The translations under genes and the position numbers were made by a program. A DNA stretch of 64,000 bases from Oopsacas minuta (lineage: Eukaryota > Porifera > Hexactinellida > Lyssacinosida > Leucopsacidae), in assembly GCA_024704765.1 (NCBI GenBank), contig JAKMXF010000033.1, positions 682,001-746,000 of the forward strand, given 5' to 3'. Positions 1-11,513 of the stretch are shown one piece after another; the stretch's first letter is position 1, and each line of letters starts with the position of its first letter. The notes under the pieces are model-generated. The model was not told the DNA's origin. It worked only from the letters and a program-made list of their open reading frames with translations, and did no database searches.

Positions 1-1240
1 CTCCATCAGTAACCTGTTGGTTCAGGAATGAACTGTCGTTAACTAGAGTCTGTACACAGTCCATATGGATCAGCTGTTCATTGAATGTTAGCATTAATGG
101 TATTCTACCGTGTCTATCTACTGCATTGACGTCAGCACCTGTACTAATTAGCAGGTGTATCTGATGCAGCTGTCCTAGCTTTGCAGCTACATGCAGTGGA
201 GTTAATCCATCTTCTAATACTTCTCTCATGAGCAGTTCGTCAGGTGAGAACACCTGCATCTGATACTGTACGGACTCTTCTACTTTGTAGTCTGGACATG
301 GTACTGTGTATAACCGATGAGGGAATTGACTAGCGTATGGAGGTGCAGGTCTGTCTGGGAGAGATATCTGGTTTAATAGAGTTATGATATCAAACTTCTT
401 TGCTATCTTCTGAGGTTGATAAGTCTGTTTGGTACGTAGATTAAGCAATCGGGTTTTTAGATCAGTGACTTCTTCAGTGGTAATAACACTAAGCTCGTCT
501 GTATTCAGTTCTAATTTGGGTGTATTTTCATAAACTTCACAGTCTCCTAATCCACTGACGTCATCACTTTCAGGCAACTTCTCTTGTTCCCTTTCTATCC
601 ACTCTATTGATTCTGTTTCCACACATTCTATAGATCCAATAGTTTCAGTATTCTTAGGGGAGATAGGGTGTACTTGTGTATTCTTGACTTTTCTCTTTTT
701 GTTACGTTTCTCCTTGCCTTTTCGTTGTTCTTTATCCCAAGCTATTTGAGGGAGATGTGAAGGGATAGTCTTTTCCGTTGTGATGACGTCATTAGAAATA
801 GTTCCCTCTGTAATTGTATTGTCCTGTCTATCTTGTAGCTCCGTAGAGCTTACAGACTCAACATTAGTAAGAATATGTGTTGGAATCAAGCTTCCGTCAT
901 CATTTCTAGTAAGTGTCGTGTTAGATTCTGTGAGTGAAATCTCTTCAAGATCTGAGTCATCAAAATCTTGCAATATCTCAGCAGTGGATGCATTTATCTG
1001 AGAGAAGAGGTCTTCTCTCTCGAAGTCCCCCTCCCAAGCCTTTCTGTGTTTAGGTTTATAGCTCGTGCCTATATGAGGAGGATCAGGGTAACCGGATATA
1101 GTGGCATGTGTGGGTAGGTGAAATGGCAGTACTTTGTTCCGTTTCTTAGGATTGATTACCACTATGTTCTTGAGGCGTTTCTTCTTCCCAAAACTATCTT
1201 CATGGACAGGGAGAGTAATCACGGCATCAGGCTCTTTCAT
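1..1240 (-). CDS. Ankyrin-repeat protein, N-terminal part (gene runs off the window)
   Basis: The minus strand is open without a stop from an ATG at 1240 to the window edge, about 413 codons. The first ~330 residues are charged and low-complexity, with a basic Lys/Arg-rich stretch near residue 205. Close to the window edge (about residues 345-410) ankyrin units appear: DGLTPLHVAAKLGQLHQIHL, then STGADVNAVDRHGRIPL. Ankyrin repeats mediate protein binding, so a scaffold or adaptor role is likely, but I do not recognise the family. The C-terminus and any catalytic domain lie outside the window. The ATG is chosen because upstream sequence becomes AT-rich and non-coding. The 222-nt plus-strand ORF at 780-1001 is its antisense shadow. 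Confidence 0.8.
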   Translation of the reverse strand, partial: MKEPDAVITLPVHEDSFGKKKRLKNIVVINPKKRNKVLPFHLPTHATISGYPDPPHIGTSYKPKHRKAWEGDFEREDLFSQINASTAEILQDFDDSDLEEISLTESNTTLTRNDDGSLIPTHILTNVESVSSTELQDRQDNTITEGTISNDVITTEKTIPSHLPQIAWDKEQRKGKEKRNKKRKVKNTQVHPISPKNTETIGSIECVETESIEWIEREQEKLPESDDVSGLGDCEVYENTPKLELNTDELSVITTEEVTDLKTRLLNLRTKQTYQPQKIAKKFDIITLLNQISLPDRPAPPYASQFPHRLYTVPCPDYKVEESVQYQMQVFSPDELLMREVLEDGLTPLHVAAKLGQLHQIHLLISTGADVNAVDRHGRIPLMLTFNEQLIHMDCVQTLVNDSSFLNQQVTDG

Positions 1241-1650
1241 CCTTCCCTTAGAAACAAGAGAATAAATAATAATCTATAAATATTAAAACCTATATGAATC
1301 ACTAAATTAGTCAGCTCCCGTTATCTAGAGATACCAGCTTATTATACCCAAGTCTGAAATTGTAGAAATATGATCCCAAACCGTCAAAGTAACATTATTA
1401 TACCGGAGTTATCGCGGTCCCTTGAGCTACGGGAGTTGACTGTACACCTAAAGTAGTCCCTAACTCTAAGCAGCTCCATCTCACTTACCTGAGAGAGGAG
1501 CAAATATGACAAAGAATATGATTTGATCATTTTATTAGAAAAATAGATTGTTCTAGAAATAACAACCTATATGTGTGCATTCGAAAATGATCACAATCTA
1601 CTGTTCTCAGTGCCAGTCTACTACAGTGTGACACCTGTCATCTGTCCCAC
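1241..1650. other. Intergenic spacer holding one short inverted-repeat element
   Basis: This gap separates the 5' end of the ankyrin gene from the 3' end of the DAZAP1-like gene. It contains the element at 1310-1444, listed separately. I see no further gene in it. Confidence 0.6.
1310..1444. repeat. MITE-like element, group B (pogo/Tigger-type ends)
   Basis: The left end reads AGTCAGCTCCCGTTAT and the right end CGGGAGTTGACTGTA, which are inverted copies of each other. The interior shares phrases (tctgaaattgta, atgatc, caaa.gtcaaagtaacat, tccttgagct) with the element at 28199-28384, so these are two diverged copies of one family. Ends of the type CAGTnnACTC..GTTAT are common in pogo/Tigger-derived non-autonomous elements. 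No coding capacity is seen. Confidence 0.65.
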
Positions 1651-2622
1651 TCAGTAGTGATTACCGCTTGAATTCGATCCACGGCTCTGGCTGCTGTTAT
1701 TCCCTCCGTTCTTCTGGCGACTGAACACCATCCCCCCGTTGGATTGCCCAACCTCAGTTGGTATGGGGTAATACCCACTATACGTGAGTTGCTGTTGCCC
1801 CCCTGGTCCTTGACAGGGTGTCTGAGAAAAGTATGCACTGAGACTCCGTTGAGTTGCTTCCTGACTAAACCCATTATATTCTCCAGCCGAATAGTTATAT
1901 CCATAGGGGAAGGGATAGTACTGACCATAGTGCCCTCCATAGCCATATGCATAGTAATAGCAAGCAGCTGGATCTGTATAGCAAGGGTATGTACCCATAA
2001 GATTCTGAGAGTTTGTAATCTCCTGACTACTCCCTGGATCTTGAGCTAGTTTACACTCCACTTTCTTTCCGTTGATAAAAAAGAATTGGTCTTTGCATAT
2101 CCTTTGTACACTATCATCGTTATCCAATGTAAGGAAGCCAAATCCACGTGGACGTTGGGATTCTTTATCAACCTTTATCTCAACGCTAGTTACATTGCCG
2201 TACGAATCAAATTTCTTTGACAGGTCTTGTTCAGTAGTACCCGGGGGGATCCCTCCAACAAAAATCTTACGTGGGTGGAGGGTCGATGTAGAGGGAATAG
2301 CAAGTGCTACATGATTATGATTGAGGGTTGAAGGTGTCCCTCTCTTCTCGGCGATCTTAGGATCTACCTGCTTACCGTCAATCCAATGCTCATCCTTAGC
2401 AAGCACTAGCCCAACAGATTTCGGGTCTTTGAATGTAACGAATCCAAATCCACGCGGTTTTCCTGCAATATCTTTCATAATTACGGAATCAGTGATTTCG
2501 CCATAATTCTTGAAATGTTCAGTGAATGTGTCGATATTTGTTTCCCAGCTCAAGCCCCCAACAAACATCTTTGTAGTTTCCGGTTGAGACATGGCTAGAG
2601 TAGCATATTTCAAATCACTCAT
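1651..2622 (-). CDS. DAZAP1: DAZAP1-like protein with two RRM domains
   Basis: A 323-aa RNA-binding protein of the hnRNP A/B-Musashi-DAZAP1 group, expected to bind RNA in nucleus and cytoplasm and affect splicing, stability or translation. RRM1 (about residues 19-95) has RNP2 MFVGGLSW and RNP1 RGFGFVTF. RRM2 (about 117-195) has RNP2 IFVGGIP and RNP1 RGFGFLTL. The inter-RNP signatures KDPKSVGLVLA and GKKVE are close to DAZAP1. The tail (205-323) is rich in Tyr, Gly, Gln and Asn, typical of prion-like hnRNP tails. The frame is open further upstream, but translation there gives an AT-rich hydrophobic run, so I place the start at 2622; the Met at 2592 is also possible. Single exon. A Musashi/hnRNP A assignment is the main alternative. 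Confidence 0.85.
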   Translation of the reverse strand: MSDLKYATLAMSQPETTKMFVGGLSWETNIDTFTEHFKNYGEITDSVIMKDIAGKPRGFGFVTFKDPKSVGLVLAKDEHWIDGKQVDPKIAEKRGTPSTLNHNHVALAIPSTSTLHPRKIFVGGIPPGTTEQDLSKKFDSYGNVTSVEIKVDKESQRPRGFGFLTLDNDDSVQRICKDQFFFINGKKVECKLAQDPGSSQEITNSQNLMGTYPCYTDPAACYYYAYGYGGHYGQYYPFPYGYNYSAGEYNGFSQEATQRSLSAYFSQTPCQGPGGQQQLTYSGYYPIPTEVGQSNGGMVFSRQKNGGNNSSQSRGSNSSGNHY

Positions 2623-4335
2623 AATGACAGTGTTCACAATAAACCAGAATTTATAATAATATATAATAAATAAATGTAAAAACAATGAAAATTCACACTT
2701 CTTTATTTCAGAATCAAAATCCTTGAGTGATAGATATTTAAAGCACCGAGTGAAAAGATTAACAATTGAGGTCGAGTTAGAACAGGATATAGAGGTAACT
2801 CTTTTCCTTCGTAAATGATCCTCACGTGTTCAGTGAATTTCAACATGATAAACACATGATACCCTTCTACCCTATAGCTATATTGAATGTGTAAATTTAA
2901 TTGGTGTATGGAAAATGTGTTAAGTGGCATTCTAAGTTTTTGCAATTTGGATGTTTTGGATAAATTTCCAAATCAGTGTTTTAAATAATCAAATGTATTT
3001 AGTAGATACTATAATTTCAATAATGAGCTGTAATTAATACGTCCGCACAGATTGTGATTTAGATTTTTAATTTTGAATAGTTAATTTCATATTTATGCCA
3101 ATATGGGCGTAAAATGGTCACATTATCCGAAAACATATTACTAAGTAGTCTGAAGCTCCTTTTGACCTTTTGAGATGAAATCTGAACAATATTCACTAAC
3201 CTAATTTCTTACTCTTGTTCAAATAACCGAAGTGTCAGATTATCCAGGGTCTACTGATAAAGTTTCAAAGCAATACATCTATGACAGCTATTCAAGTGGC
3301 AAACATGATATCTATGTAAAGTTAGATCATAAATGCAATCAAGAGACACAATTATACTTTCTTGATATCAATAAATCACATAAATGGATCAAATGTTATC
3401 AAAAGATGACAGAATATTCTCTGTAAATTTTCGATGTAATCCACCCCCTACATAGTAAGTGTGAAGTTATCTAGAATTGTAGACAGATAAATAATGGGAT
3501 GAGTTATTTAATTCCTATACAAATCGGTAAACATATTTTTACGTGAGTAGATTTTGAATTACGCAAGCGTCCTTTATAAAGCAATTTAAATTTTTTGAAA
3601 CCTTTTCAAAATTAGAATTGTTTTCAAGTAAAATAAATCAATAATTTGAATAACAAACAGTAAATTATGACAATAGCGTTTGTTGCAACTAAAATGATCC
3701 ATCATTTACCCTACAATTAAAGTTAAGAAATAGCATTATGGTATTACTTTGCAGCGAAGACATTGATGTATGTACTGTAGTTTGTATTGAGCAAGAAGAG
3801 AAGGAAGCCTCAACTATAGAAATACTTTTTGGTAGCAAAATCAGATGCGGGCGGTAGAGCTGAAACATGTTTCCAACTAACAGTGGCCTAAAGTAAACAA
3901 TTTGTAGAAATCTTGAATTTACGTAGCGATTGCCCTAAACGATATTCATAGGTAATCAACTAAGCTGAATCCGAATTTCGTATTTTCAAGGTACTCATGT
4001 GAAATAATCGTTGTTCTTATGAAAAATTCGAGGCGCAGTGTTCTCAAGCCGCCCAGCGCGAGCAAGCGAAACTGTTCGTAATTATGAATTAATAATTATA
4101 ATTAGTCTCACCTACCTAAAAGCATGTCATCTGACCCATGTGACTCATGTTCCCTCATGTGTTTAGGCTTTAGAACCTTCATGAATACTAAACCATAAAT
4201 ATTTGTATTTAGTAAGAAACTACTTCCTACTTACAATTACATATGCGTTTCTATTTTCCACATTACCAATTTAGCTGCTAGAATATACAGTGCTGGTTGC
4301 AACACATTGATACCAACTTTTCTAATAATCTACCG
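2623..4335. other. Intergenic region, 1.7 kb, no convincing gene
   Basis: AT-rich spacer between the divergently transcribed DAZAP1-like and ANKRD26-like genes, so it should hold both promoters. The 64-codon ORF at 3232-3426 has no recognisable domain. A GC-rich patch near 4030-4075 resembles, on the opposite strand, a patch near 29630-29680. A phrase near 3868 (caactaacagtggcc) recurs with one change near 42543. I see no clear TATA box. Confidence 0.5.
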
Positions 4336-7300
4336 ATGTCTTTTCCAAAACTAAAGAAGAAATCTAAATCTAAGACAGAATCCTTGGATACTAACTCAGC
4401 GGTTGGCTACCACATCAAATCAGCTGGCGATCTACCAAAATTCCACAAAGCTATATGGCAAGAAGATTTCACTAAAGTATCTCAGCTGATCAAAAAGCAT
4501 GACGTCAATGCTCGTGATAAAGAACAGCGTACTCCTCTACACCTAGCAGCTGCTAAGGCTAGCGATTCTATCATAAAACTTCTCTGTCATTATAATCCTA
4601 ACGTAAATGCACAAGATAAAGATATGAAAACTCCCCTAGTAAGAGCTAGTGAGACAGGATCATCGAATGCTGTCAATTTTCTCTTACAGGCAAAAGCTAA
4701 CCCTAACATATCATCATTTGATGGGCAGTCACCTATCCATATCAGCTCTCATCTAAATGATGAGAGATCTGTGAAACTACTACTAGATCATCATGCTAAT
4801 ATAAATACTCCAAATGCTCTAGGGCACACCCCCCTTCATATAGCTGCACAGGCAGGACATGCTAATTTGGTTACACTATTCACTAATGAGGGATGTGATA
4901 TAAATGCTTTATGCGGGGAATCACAGACCCCATTGATGTCAGCTGCTGAGTATGGACGGTTACAAGTTGTGAAGTGTTTACTCGAACTGAAGGCTGACAC
5001 TGAATGCAAGAACCAGCGAGGATGGAAAGCAATTGATTTAGCTCAAGTAAACGGACATAATCATTGTAAAATAATAATTGAAGATTTTGTGAAACGATCA
5101 AAACCTAAAATATCAATTCCATCTGCAATTAAACCTAGCATATTCTCCGAGAAGAATTCATTTGGAGTTCCTGCACATGATAAAGAGGTAGTTCACTATT
5201 CTGACATCAGTGATGAGATATCTGCACGTGATATACATACATACAGTGAAGATGATACAATATCTTATGAACCTTCAGAGGTACAATTGAACAAGCCTAA
5301 AATTAGCTTATCAGGAGCATTAGCTAAACCAGTAGGCTTGTCTGAACTGGCTCCACCACCTGTTGATAGAACTATAGACTCTGATAACGATGAGTTAGAT
5401 ATAGAATCTGATTCTACTTCTGCCAGTCCGTTTCAATCAATACAACCTGTTCCCTTACAGAGGATATCTCCTCTATGCTCTTCACCAGCTGGTTCATCTG
5501 GTAAGGATACTCTAGATCTTGATCAAGCAGATGATAAGCCTATTCAGCCTTCTATATCATCTATAGAGTTAGAAGATACGTCATTAGATTTTCCTGTCAG
5601 TAATCAGTCATCTAATCAACCACAAGCTACAGTATCTTCTGAACCTGCTATTATAGAAATACCAGCTGATGAGTTATATTCTGATTCTAGTAATACTTCT
5701 ATCTCAGAGAATAACTTGTATATACCTAAACTATCAACAGACTCAACTCAGGTCCCTCCTTTGAGTGTCTTATCTCCTCTTGCTGACGTCACTCTACCGG
5801 TATCTGACCTCCATACAAAACCTCGATCTATACCATTCGAATTAGACATTCAGATTGAAGAACCAGACAGAGACCTGAATATCGATGCATTATCTCCTCA
5901 GCCTATTAGTACATCTAAGCCCGTTACTGATGGACTTGATATTCCTGAACAATCTCTACAATCTGAACCTGAACGACCTCTTCTCGACTTACCGCCCCTC
6001 ATACTATCAGCTGATAAGACTGATACTTCTGTGAAAGTTATCAAACAAGGAGACAACACTAATGCTATGAAACCTCCGATTAAAGATAGCTCTAGTTCAT
6101 GCTTTGATTCAGATGAAGAGGTTCCAATTAACGCCAGTGGTAACTTAGGTCGTATCTATGATGCAATTCAATCAAATGACAGTGATGCCTCTCAACCATC
6201 AATACAAAACACTACTATACCAGTACCTGAGCCCATTGTACTACCTCAATATGATAGTAGTGATGAAGAATCTCTAGACATGAGTACTCAACCTGCAGAA
6301 CACGTACAAGTTCTATCTTCTACTCCACAACCTACAAGTAGATCTGGAATACATATATCAGAGGGTGATGTCTCTGTATTGTCAGATCCTAATAAGCACT
6401 TAGCCTCTGGTGATGATGACCCTATACTGAATCCTGAACCAGGTAAAATAGATGATTCCTCATTAAACACTGTCTTGAAGTCTGTGTCAATGTTTGAGGG
6501 CTTAACACACATCCCTGAATCTATTACTGCTATTCCTGAGCATATCAATCCACAAATTGCTACACCTCATATTAGTGCTAAGCTAGATATAATACAGACT
6601 GAAGCACAACCTCCTATAGCGGGAGAGATAACTGCTGGAGGTGGAGAGCCTATCTCTACTCCTGCTCAACAACTGAATCCGTACTTACCTGTGTCTACAG
6701 AAGTGCTAGGAGAACTTCAATTAGAAGAATCAGTCAGTGAGTTATCTAGCTCTGATGAGCCCCCTCTATCAGCACGCCCACCTCCTCTCCTACATGCACT
6801 CTCTCCTTCCAGATCTAAATCTTTCACCAGCTTCTTAAAACCGATAGCTCTCTCAACTGATGACCCTATCAAGAACATTTCACAATCTGATTTGAATGAA
6901 CTCTCTACCACTATACCCTTGAATCCTATCCAACTGAGTGAATCAAAATCTATCTTCACTCTCACACAACAGATGTCTACAATTCAAAAGGAAAAAGAAG
7001 AGCTGGAAAATAAATTGAGAATATCTGATACTAATTGTTCTAAGCTGAATAGTACAGTAGAAGACTTGAAGGCGAGTTTATCAGATCTACAACAAGAGAG
7101 AATACAATTGGTTGATGCACAGAATCAGGCTGAACTCACTATGCGTAAACTCCAATTTGAAGTGCAACAGAGATCTAGTTTGAAATTGGAGGAGAATGAA
7201 ATGTTGAAACAGTTGAATGAGAAAGCTCTCAAACTAGAATTCCAACTCGTCAAAGAAACGGAATCCCACACAAATGAAGAAGTGAAGAGAAAGGAGCTGG

Positions 7301-10170
7301 AATTACAGCTACATCTCTCTCAAACTACTGGTACTCAATTAGCTAATCGCATCAAAGAGTTAGACACACAACTAACACAAGAAAGAGATTCTATTAAATT
7401 ATTGAAACAGGACTACACCACTGTATCGAGTAATTACGGTACAATTAAGAAAGCTAACGAATCATTGCTCCATGAAAAAGACAGTAACAATACAGAAATT
7501 GAAAAGTTATTCACAACCCTGAGTACCTGTAACACTGAGATTGAGAAGCTACGAACTGAACAGAGCAGGGCAACAGAAGAAATTAGAATCAAAGAATCTA
7601 AATTAGAATCTCTACAACAAAGTCTATACGAACACAATGAACAGGCTAATATCACCTTACAGCAGCGAGTAGAGGAGATTAGAATATTGGAGAAGAGATC
7701 TAGCGATGATAAGGGAGCTCTAGAAATGCAGATGGTAAGTTTAAATGCGGAGAAGAATTTGCTACAAGCTGACTTAACACGGGCTAATGATAGTATAGCT
7801 GTGCTAGAAAAAGATATCCATGGTCTGAGTGAGAAACTAGTACAATCTACAGCAGAGATAGATCATCTCAGACAAAACAATATCATGAGTCAAAAGTCTA
7901 ATGACAATGTATTGACTGCTCACCAGACAGAGAAAGAGCTCCTGGAGAGAGAAATGCTACATCTAAACGATCAGATTAAATATCAACAATCAAAGATGGA
8001 TACGTTAGAACAACAATTAAATGATAAAGCGAATGAGCTTAAACATTCTCAATCAATCCTGACAGAGAGAGGTAACCTTGTCACTATTCTACAGAGAGAT
8101 ATAGACCGTAATTCTATGCTACTTTCTAGTACGGGAGATAAACTTAAAATAGAAGAAACGAATAATGCAAAGCTCGTGAAACAACTTGAACAGTCTAGCT
8201 CAATGCTAGAGAATTCAAAGGATGAAGCGAAGCAACTTGCAATTGAGTTAGAACGAGTTAACACTAAATTGACAGATAACCAAACTCATTCACAGGAATT
8301 AGAGAGTAAACACATAACAGAATCTCTTAGTGTTCAGAACATGATATCGGAACACAGATCTACAGCTCAAGGAGAGAGACAAACTCTTCTACAGGAAATT
8401 AGTGGATTGAAACAGAACATTTCTCTGTTACAAGAACAGCTTACGGATAGTCACAATAAATGTGAGGAATATCATAGAGAAATTATAGCTAATAAGAAGG
8501 AATATTCCCATCTTATAGAAACACACAATGCGGAACAACACAGTAATAAAGAGCTACAAGAACAGAATAAATTCTTGGAAGAAGAGTTCCATAGAGCTAC
8601 TACCGAGAAAGCTAATCAACAGCATATAGCCTCTCAGCTAGAAGTAGATAAGGTATCTCTAGCTGGAGAATTAGAGAATACACAAACTGCATACCGTGAG
8701 TTGAATTTGAAAGTACAAGAATATGCTAATGATGCTAACGTAATAGCTAAGGCTAAGGAAAGTGTTGAAATTATGCTACATAGCATTGAGACTGAGAGAA
8801 ACGATCTTAGAACTAATCTAGACAAGCAAGCTTTCTACAATGATTCTCTCAAAGATCAGCTGACTGAGTCTAGAAAATCACAAACTTCAAGTGATGCTCT
8901 ATACATAGAACTAACCGAGAAGAGAGAAGCCCTTGAAGAAGAATTGAGGTCTCTTAGAGAAGAGAAGAACAGAGCTATTATGGACGCTACAGAAGCTAAA
9001 TTGTTATGGGAAACTGAGGTTAAATCAAGATCAAAGTTAGGAATTAAAATCTTAGAGTTTGAGAAAGATTACGGAGAAGCTCAGGCTCTATTGAAGTTGG
9101 AAGTGGATACTAAAAATAAGGCTTTCGAATCTATTAAAGATTATGAACGACAAATACATTATCAAAATGAAAACAAGAGTCGCATAGAAGGACATAATAA
9201 ATCTCTCCTCACTGATATCAAATCATACAAGAAACGTATTAAGGACTTCGAATTGAGAGAACACAGATTTCCAGATTTGAAAACTGAACTTAGCAAGGAG
9301 AGAAATACATTTGATAATGCATTACAGTCTCTAAACAGTCAGTTGTCTGACTCAAAGGAATTGACCGCCTCTCTGAAACGAGATATTGCTATAATGAAGG
9401 AACAGCTGAGCTCTGCTCTTAGAGAGAGAGATGAGATATGTCGCGAGTTAAGTCATTATAAACGTGAAATTAACGAGGAAATTAGATCATATACACAACT
9501 TAAAACTGAGCATAAGAAGCTACAGGATGAGTTAATTAAATGGCAACAGGAGTGTAGTCAAAAGGAGAAACTATATTTAATGACTAAAGAGAAAGAAATG
9601 CAGAATCGAAAAAGATTCAATCAGAAATTACAAGAATTCAACTCTCACATTCTAGAACAATCTCATCATCAAGATACACGTGATTCTCCTGGAGAGATCC
9701 AGCTGATTAAAGAATTGGAAAGGAAGACACATCAACTAGAATCTGAGCTGAGTAACTACAGTAAGAATTCTAATGTGGATGATTTATTGAGAGAAGATAC
9801 TAATTACATTCATAAGCATTATAATAGTTCATCCTCCCATGAGGATAGTACTAATCGTAGTAGGTATAGGAATCCTAATTATACACGGGACGATACTTAT
9901 AAGTCTAATACCAAGCGATTTTCACTGCCTCAGGTAGCCGCAATAACTGACGAGTCTGATTTGTATTTACATCCAAGCTACGTACCCTCAAGACCGTATA
10001 CTCCAAATCTTCGTACTTCTCGTGCTTCTAAATGGATGGATGCATTGGATGCTAAGATAGCAAACCAGTTGAATTTAAGTGAAGGTATTCGTCAAGATAT
10101 TTCTTCATACACCCCGCATATCTCTAAGGACCCTCACTTGTCTTCAATATTCCACAACTATGAAGTGTAA
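4336..10170 (+). CDS. ANKRD26: ANKRD26-like protein: ankyrin repeats plus long coiled coil
   Basis: A 1944-aa protein in one exon. The N-terminus resembles ANKRD26/ANKRD18/POTE proteins: after a Lys-rich start, the entry motif VGYHIKSAGDLPKFHKA is followed by about six ankyrin repeats (residues ~30-255; e.g. RTPLHLAAAKASDSIIKLL and GHTPLHIAAQAGHANLVTLF). Residues ~255-870 are Ser/Pro/Asp-rich and probably disordered. Residues ~870-1810 form almost continuous Glu/Lys/Gln/Leu heptads, a very long coiled coil. The C-terminal ~130 residues are Ser/Tyr/Asn-rich. Vertebrate ANKRD26 sits at centriolar distal appendages, so a centrosome/cilium role is the best inference. The frame extends 13 codons upstream only through a TTG; the ATG at 4336 is used. 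Orthology by architecture plus N-terminal motif; another ankyrin/coiled-coil scaffold is possible. Confidence 0.8.
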   Translation: MSFPKLKKKSKSKTESLDTNSAVGYHIKSAGDLPKFHKAIWQEDFTKVSQLIKKHDVNARDKEQRTPLHLAAAKASDSIIKLLCHYNPNVNAQDKDMKTPLVRASETGSSNAVNFLLQAKANPNISSFDGQSPIHISSHLNDERSVKLLLDHHANINTPNALGHTPLHIAAQAGHANLVTLFTNEGCDINALCGESQTPLMSAAEYGRLQVVKCLLELKADTECKNQRGWKAIDLAQVNGHNHCKIIIEDFVKRSKPKISIPSAIKPSIFSEKNSFGVPAHDKEVVHYSDISDEISARDIHTYSEDDTISYEPSEVQLNKPKISLSGALAKPVGLSELAPPPVDRTIDSDNDELDIESDSTSASPFQSIQPVPLQRISPLCSSPAGSSGKDTLDLDQADDKPIQPSISSIELEDTSLDFPVSNQSSNQPQATVSSEPAIIEIPADELYSDSSNTSISENNLYIPKLSTDSTQVPPLSVLSPLADVTLPVSDLHTKPRSIPFELDIQIEEPDRDLNIDALSPQPISTSKPVTDGLDIPEQSLQSEPERPLLDLPPLILSADKTDTSVKVIKQGDNTNAMKPPIKDSSSSCFDSDEEVPINASGNLGRIYDAIQSNDSDASQPSIQNTTIPVPEPIVLPQYDSSDEESLDMSTQPAEHVQVLSSTPQPTSRSGIHISEGDVSVLSDPNKHLASGDDDPILNPEPGKIDDSSLNTVLKSVSMFEGLTHIPESITAIPEHINPQIATPHISAKLDIIQTEAQPPIAGEITAGGGEPISTPAQQLNPYLPVSTEVLGELQLEESVSELSSSDEPPLSARPPPLLHALSPSRSKSFTSFLKPIALSTDDPIKNISQSDLNELSTTIPLNPIQLSESKSIFTLTQQMSTIQKEKEELENKLRISDTNCSKLNSTVEDLKASLSDLQQERIQLVDAQNQAELTMRKLQFEVQQRSSLKLEENEMLKQLNEKALKLEFQLVKETESHTNEEVKRKELELQLHLSQTTGTQLANRIKELDTQLTQERDSIKLLKQDYTTVSSNYGTIKKANESLLHEKDSNNTEIEKLFTTLSTCNTEIEKLRTEQSRATEEIRIKESKLESLQQSLYEHNEQANITLQQRVEEIRILEKRSSDDKGALEMQMVSLNAEKNLLQADLTRANDSIAVLEKDIHGLSEKLVQSTAEIDHLRQNNIMSQKSNDNVLTAHQTEKELLEREMLHLNDQIKYQQSKMDTLEQQLNDKANELKHSQSILTERGNLVTILQRDIDRNSMLLSSTGDKLKIEETNNAKLVKQLEQSSSMLENSKDEAKQLAIELERVNTKLTDNQTHSQELESKHITESLSVQNMISEHRSTAQGERQTLLQEISGLKQNISLLQEQLTDSHNKCEEYHREIIANKKEYSHLIETHNAEQHSNKELQEQNKFLEEEFHRATTEKANQQHIASQLEVDKVSLAGELENTQTAYRELNLKVQEYANDANVIAKAKESVEIMLHSIETERNDLRTNLDKQAFYNDSLKDQLTESRKSQTSSDALYIELTEKREALEEELRSLREEKNRAIMDATEAKLLWETEVKSRSKLGIKILEFEKDYGEAQALLKLEVDTKNKAFESIKDYERQIHYQNENKSRIEGHNKSLLTDIKSYKKRIKDFELREHRFPDLKTELSKERNTFDNALQSLNSQLSDSKELTASLKRDIAIMKEQLSSALRERDEICRELSHYKREINEEIRSYTQLKTEHKKLQDELIKWQQECSQKEKLYLMTKEKEMQNRKRFNQKLQEFNSHILEQSHHQDTRDSPGEIQLIKELERKTHQLESELSNYSKNSNVDDLLREDTNYIHKHYNSSSSHEDSTNRSRYRNPNYTRDDTYKSNTKRFSLPQVAAITDESDLYLHPSYVPSRPYTPNLRTSRASKWMDALDAKIANQLNLSEGIRQDISSYTPHISKDPHLSSIFHNYEV

Positions 10171-11513
10171 TTAGCAACTACTCGTACTTTATTAACTTTT
10201 TACAACTAATAATATCTTCATTTAATCTACCTTAATTTATTACCCAACTAATATCTGTAGGTTTATATCTCTTTATATAATTCTCCCATTTCCAATACTA
10301 ATTACTGATGATACTTTATTGTAATTTAAGTTCTTAAATATATAACCATCAGTATATATCCGTATATGGGCATATGGTTGATTTGGATTTGTCATAGTAT
10401 ACAATCATGAAAACAATTTCTTATTGAAATTAGCTCAGATAGGAAAATATTTTGTGTAATACGTAGTACATATGTTTGACTTGCTTATGTTAGTAACTTT
10501 GAGAACTTCGTAATTTGCCATCTAAAAATAACCTTCAAAAACCCTGTAAAATTCAAATTACGTACTTGCCAATCTTATCCTTTAGATTGACGTACTTGTC
10601 AAAGGGTTCCATATAGTATGCACAAGTACCGAGAATACTAAAATCGTTTTACCTTAAATTACCGCATCGGAATTAACCTATCATTACTGGTGCAGACTGT
10701 CCGGTCCAGTGGCCATAATTTTTTGCTAAATTGCTTGAGGCAGACTAGTTGTTATCAAATTTATAACTACCCTTATTCCTGTCTTTACAGGATATTATTT
10801 ATTCACAGATCATACAACATCTTAATTAGTGAAATGATGCTAACTATCCATTCTCTGAGATATTAAGATAAGATGGTGTTTGGTATTTAGCCTAGAGTTT
10901 TCTATATAATAGTGTCACTAAGGTTCTCTTAGTGTAGCTACTATAGTCAGCTCTTCCTCTTGTCCTGAAATCAATGAAGTGGTTTGGTCTGATCACTAAA
11001 TACAACGTACATTGTCATATGCTGCAGTGGTGCCAAATCAGGAACAAAGTTTAAAGATTTTGGCTTTTATAAATTTGGCATGAACTTTGCATTATTCTGG
11101 AAGGAACTTATAGTTTGACATGAAAATGGGTCTGTGTCATTTGAACATGGAAATTGTGGATACGTAGCAACACTGCATTATAGTCAGTTCTCGATAATAT
11201 CAAGGCTCTTTTACATTATCAGCAAGTAGTAGTGGTTAGATATCTTTAATTAATCTACTTCACGCCATTTCCCGATCATTTAATTATAATTTTTCAATTA
11301 GTTTACTTCTTGAATAACATCCTGTATAAATTGATATAATGTTATTGCTCAATTGCTTTGTCTACGGTTTTACCACTAATTTTCATCATTGATACACTAA
11401 CAATTGTATAGAATAGACAAAAGCTCGTGTTACACATTCTAATGACCTCTACATGTTGTCATGCTAGAGTTCATGTTATCAGGTTAATTTTAGAAATAAT
11501 TTATTCTTAGAGT

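Noticed and set aside
3232-3426. 64-codon ORF upstream of the ANKRD26-like gene
   Set aside because: No domain, biased composition, length within chance for AT-rich spacer.
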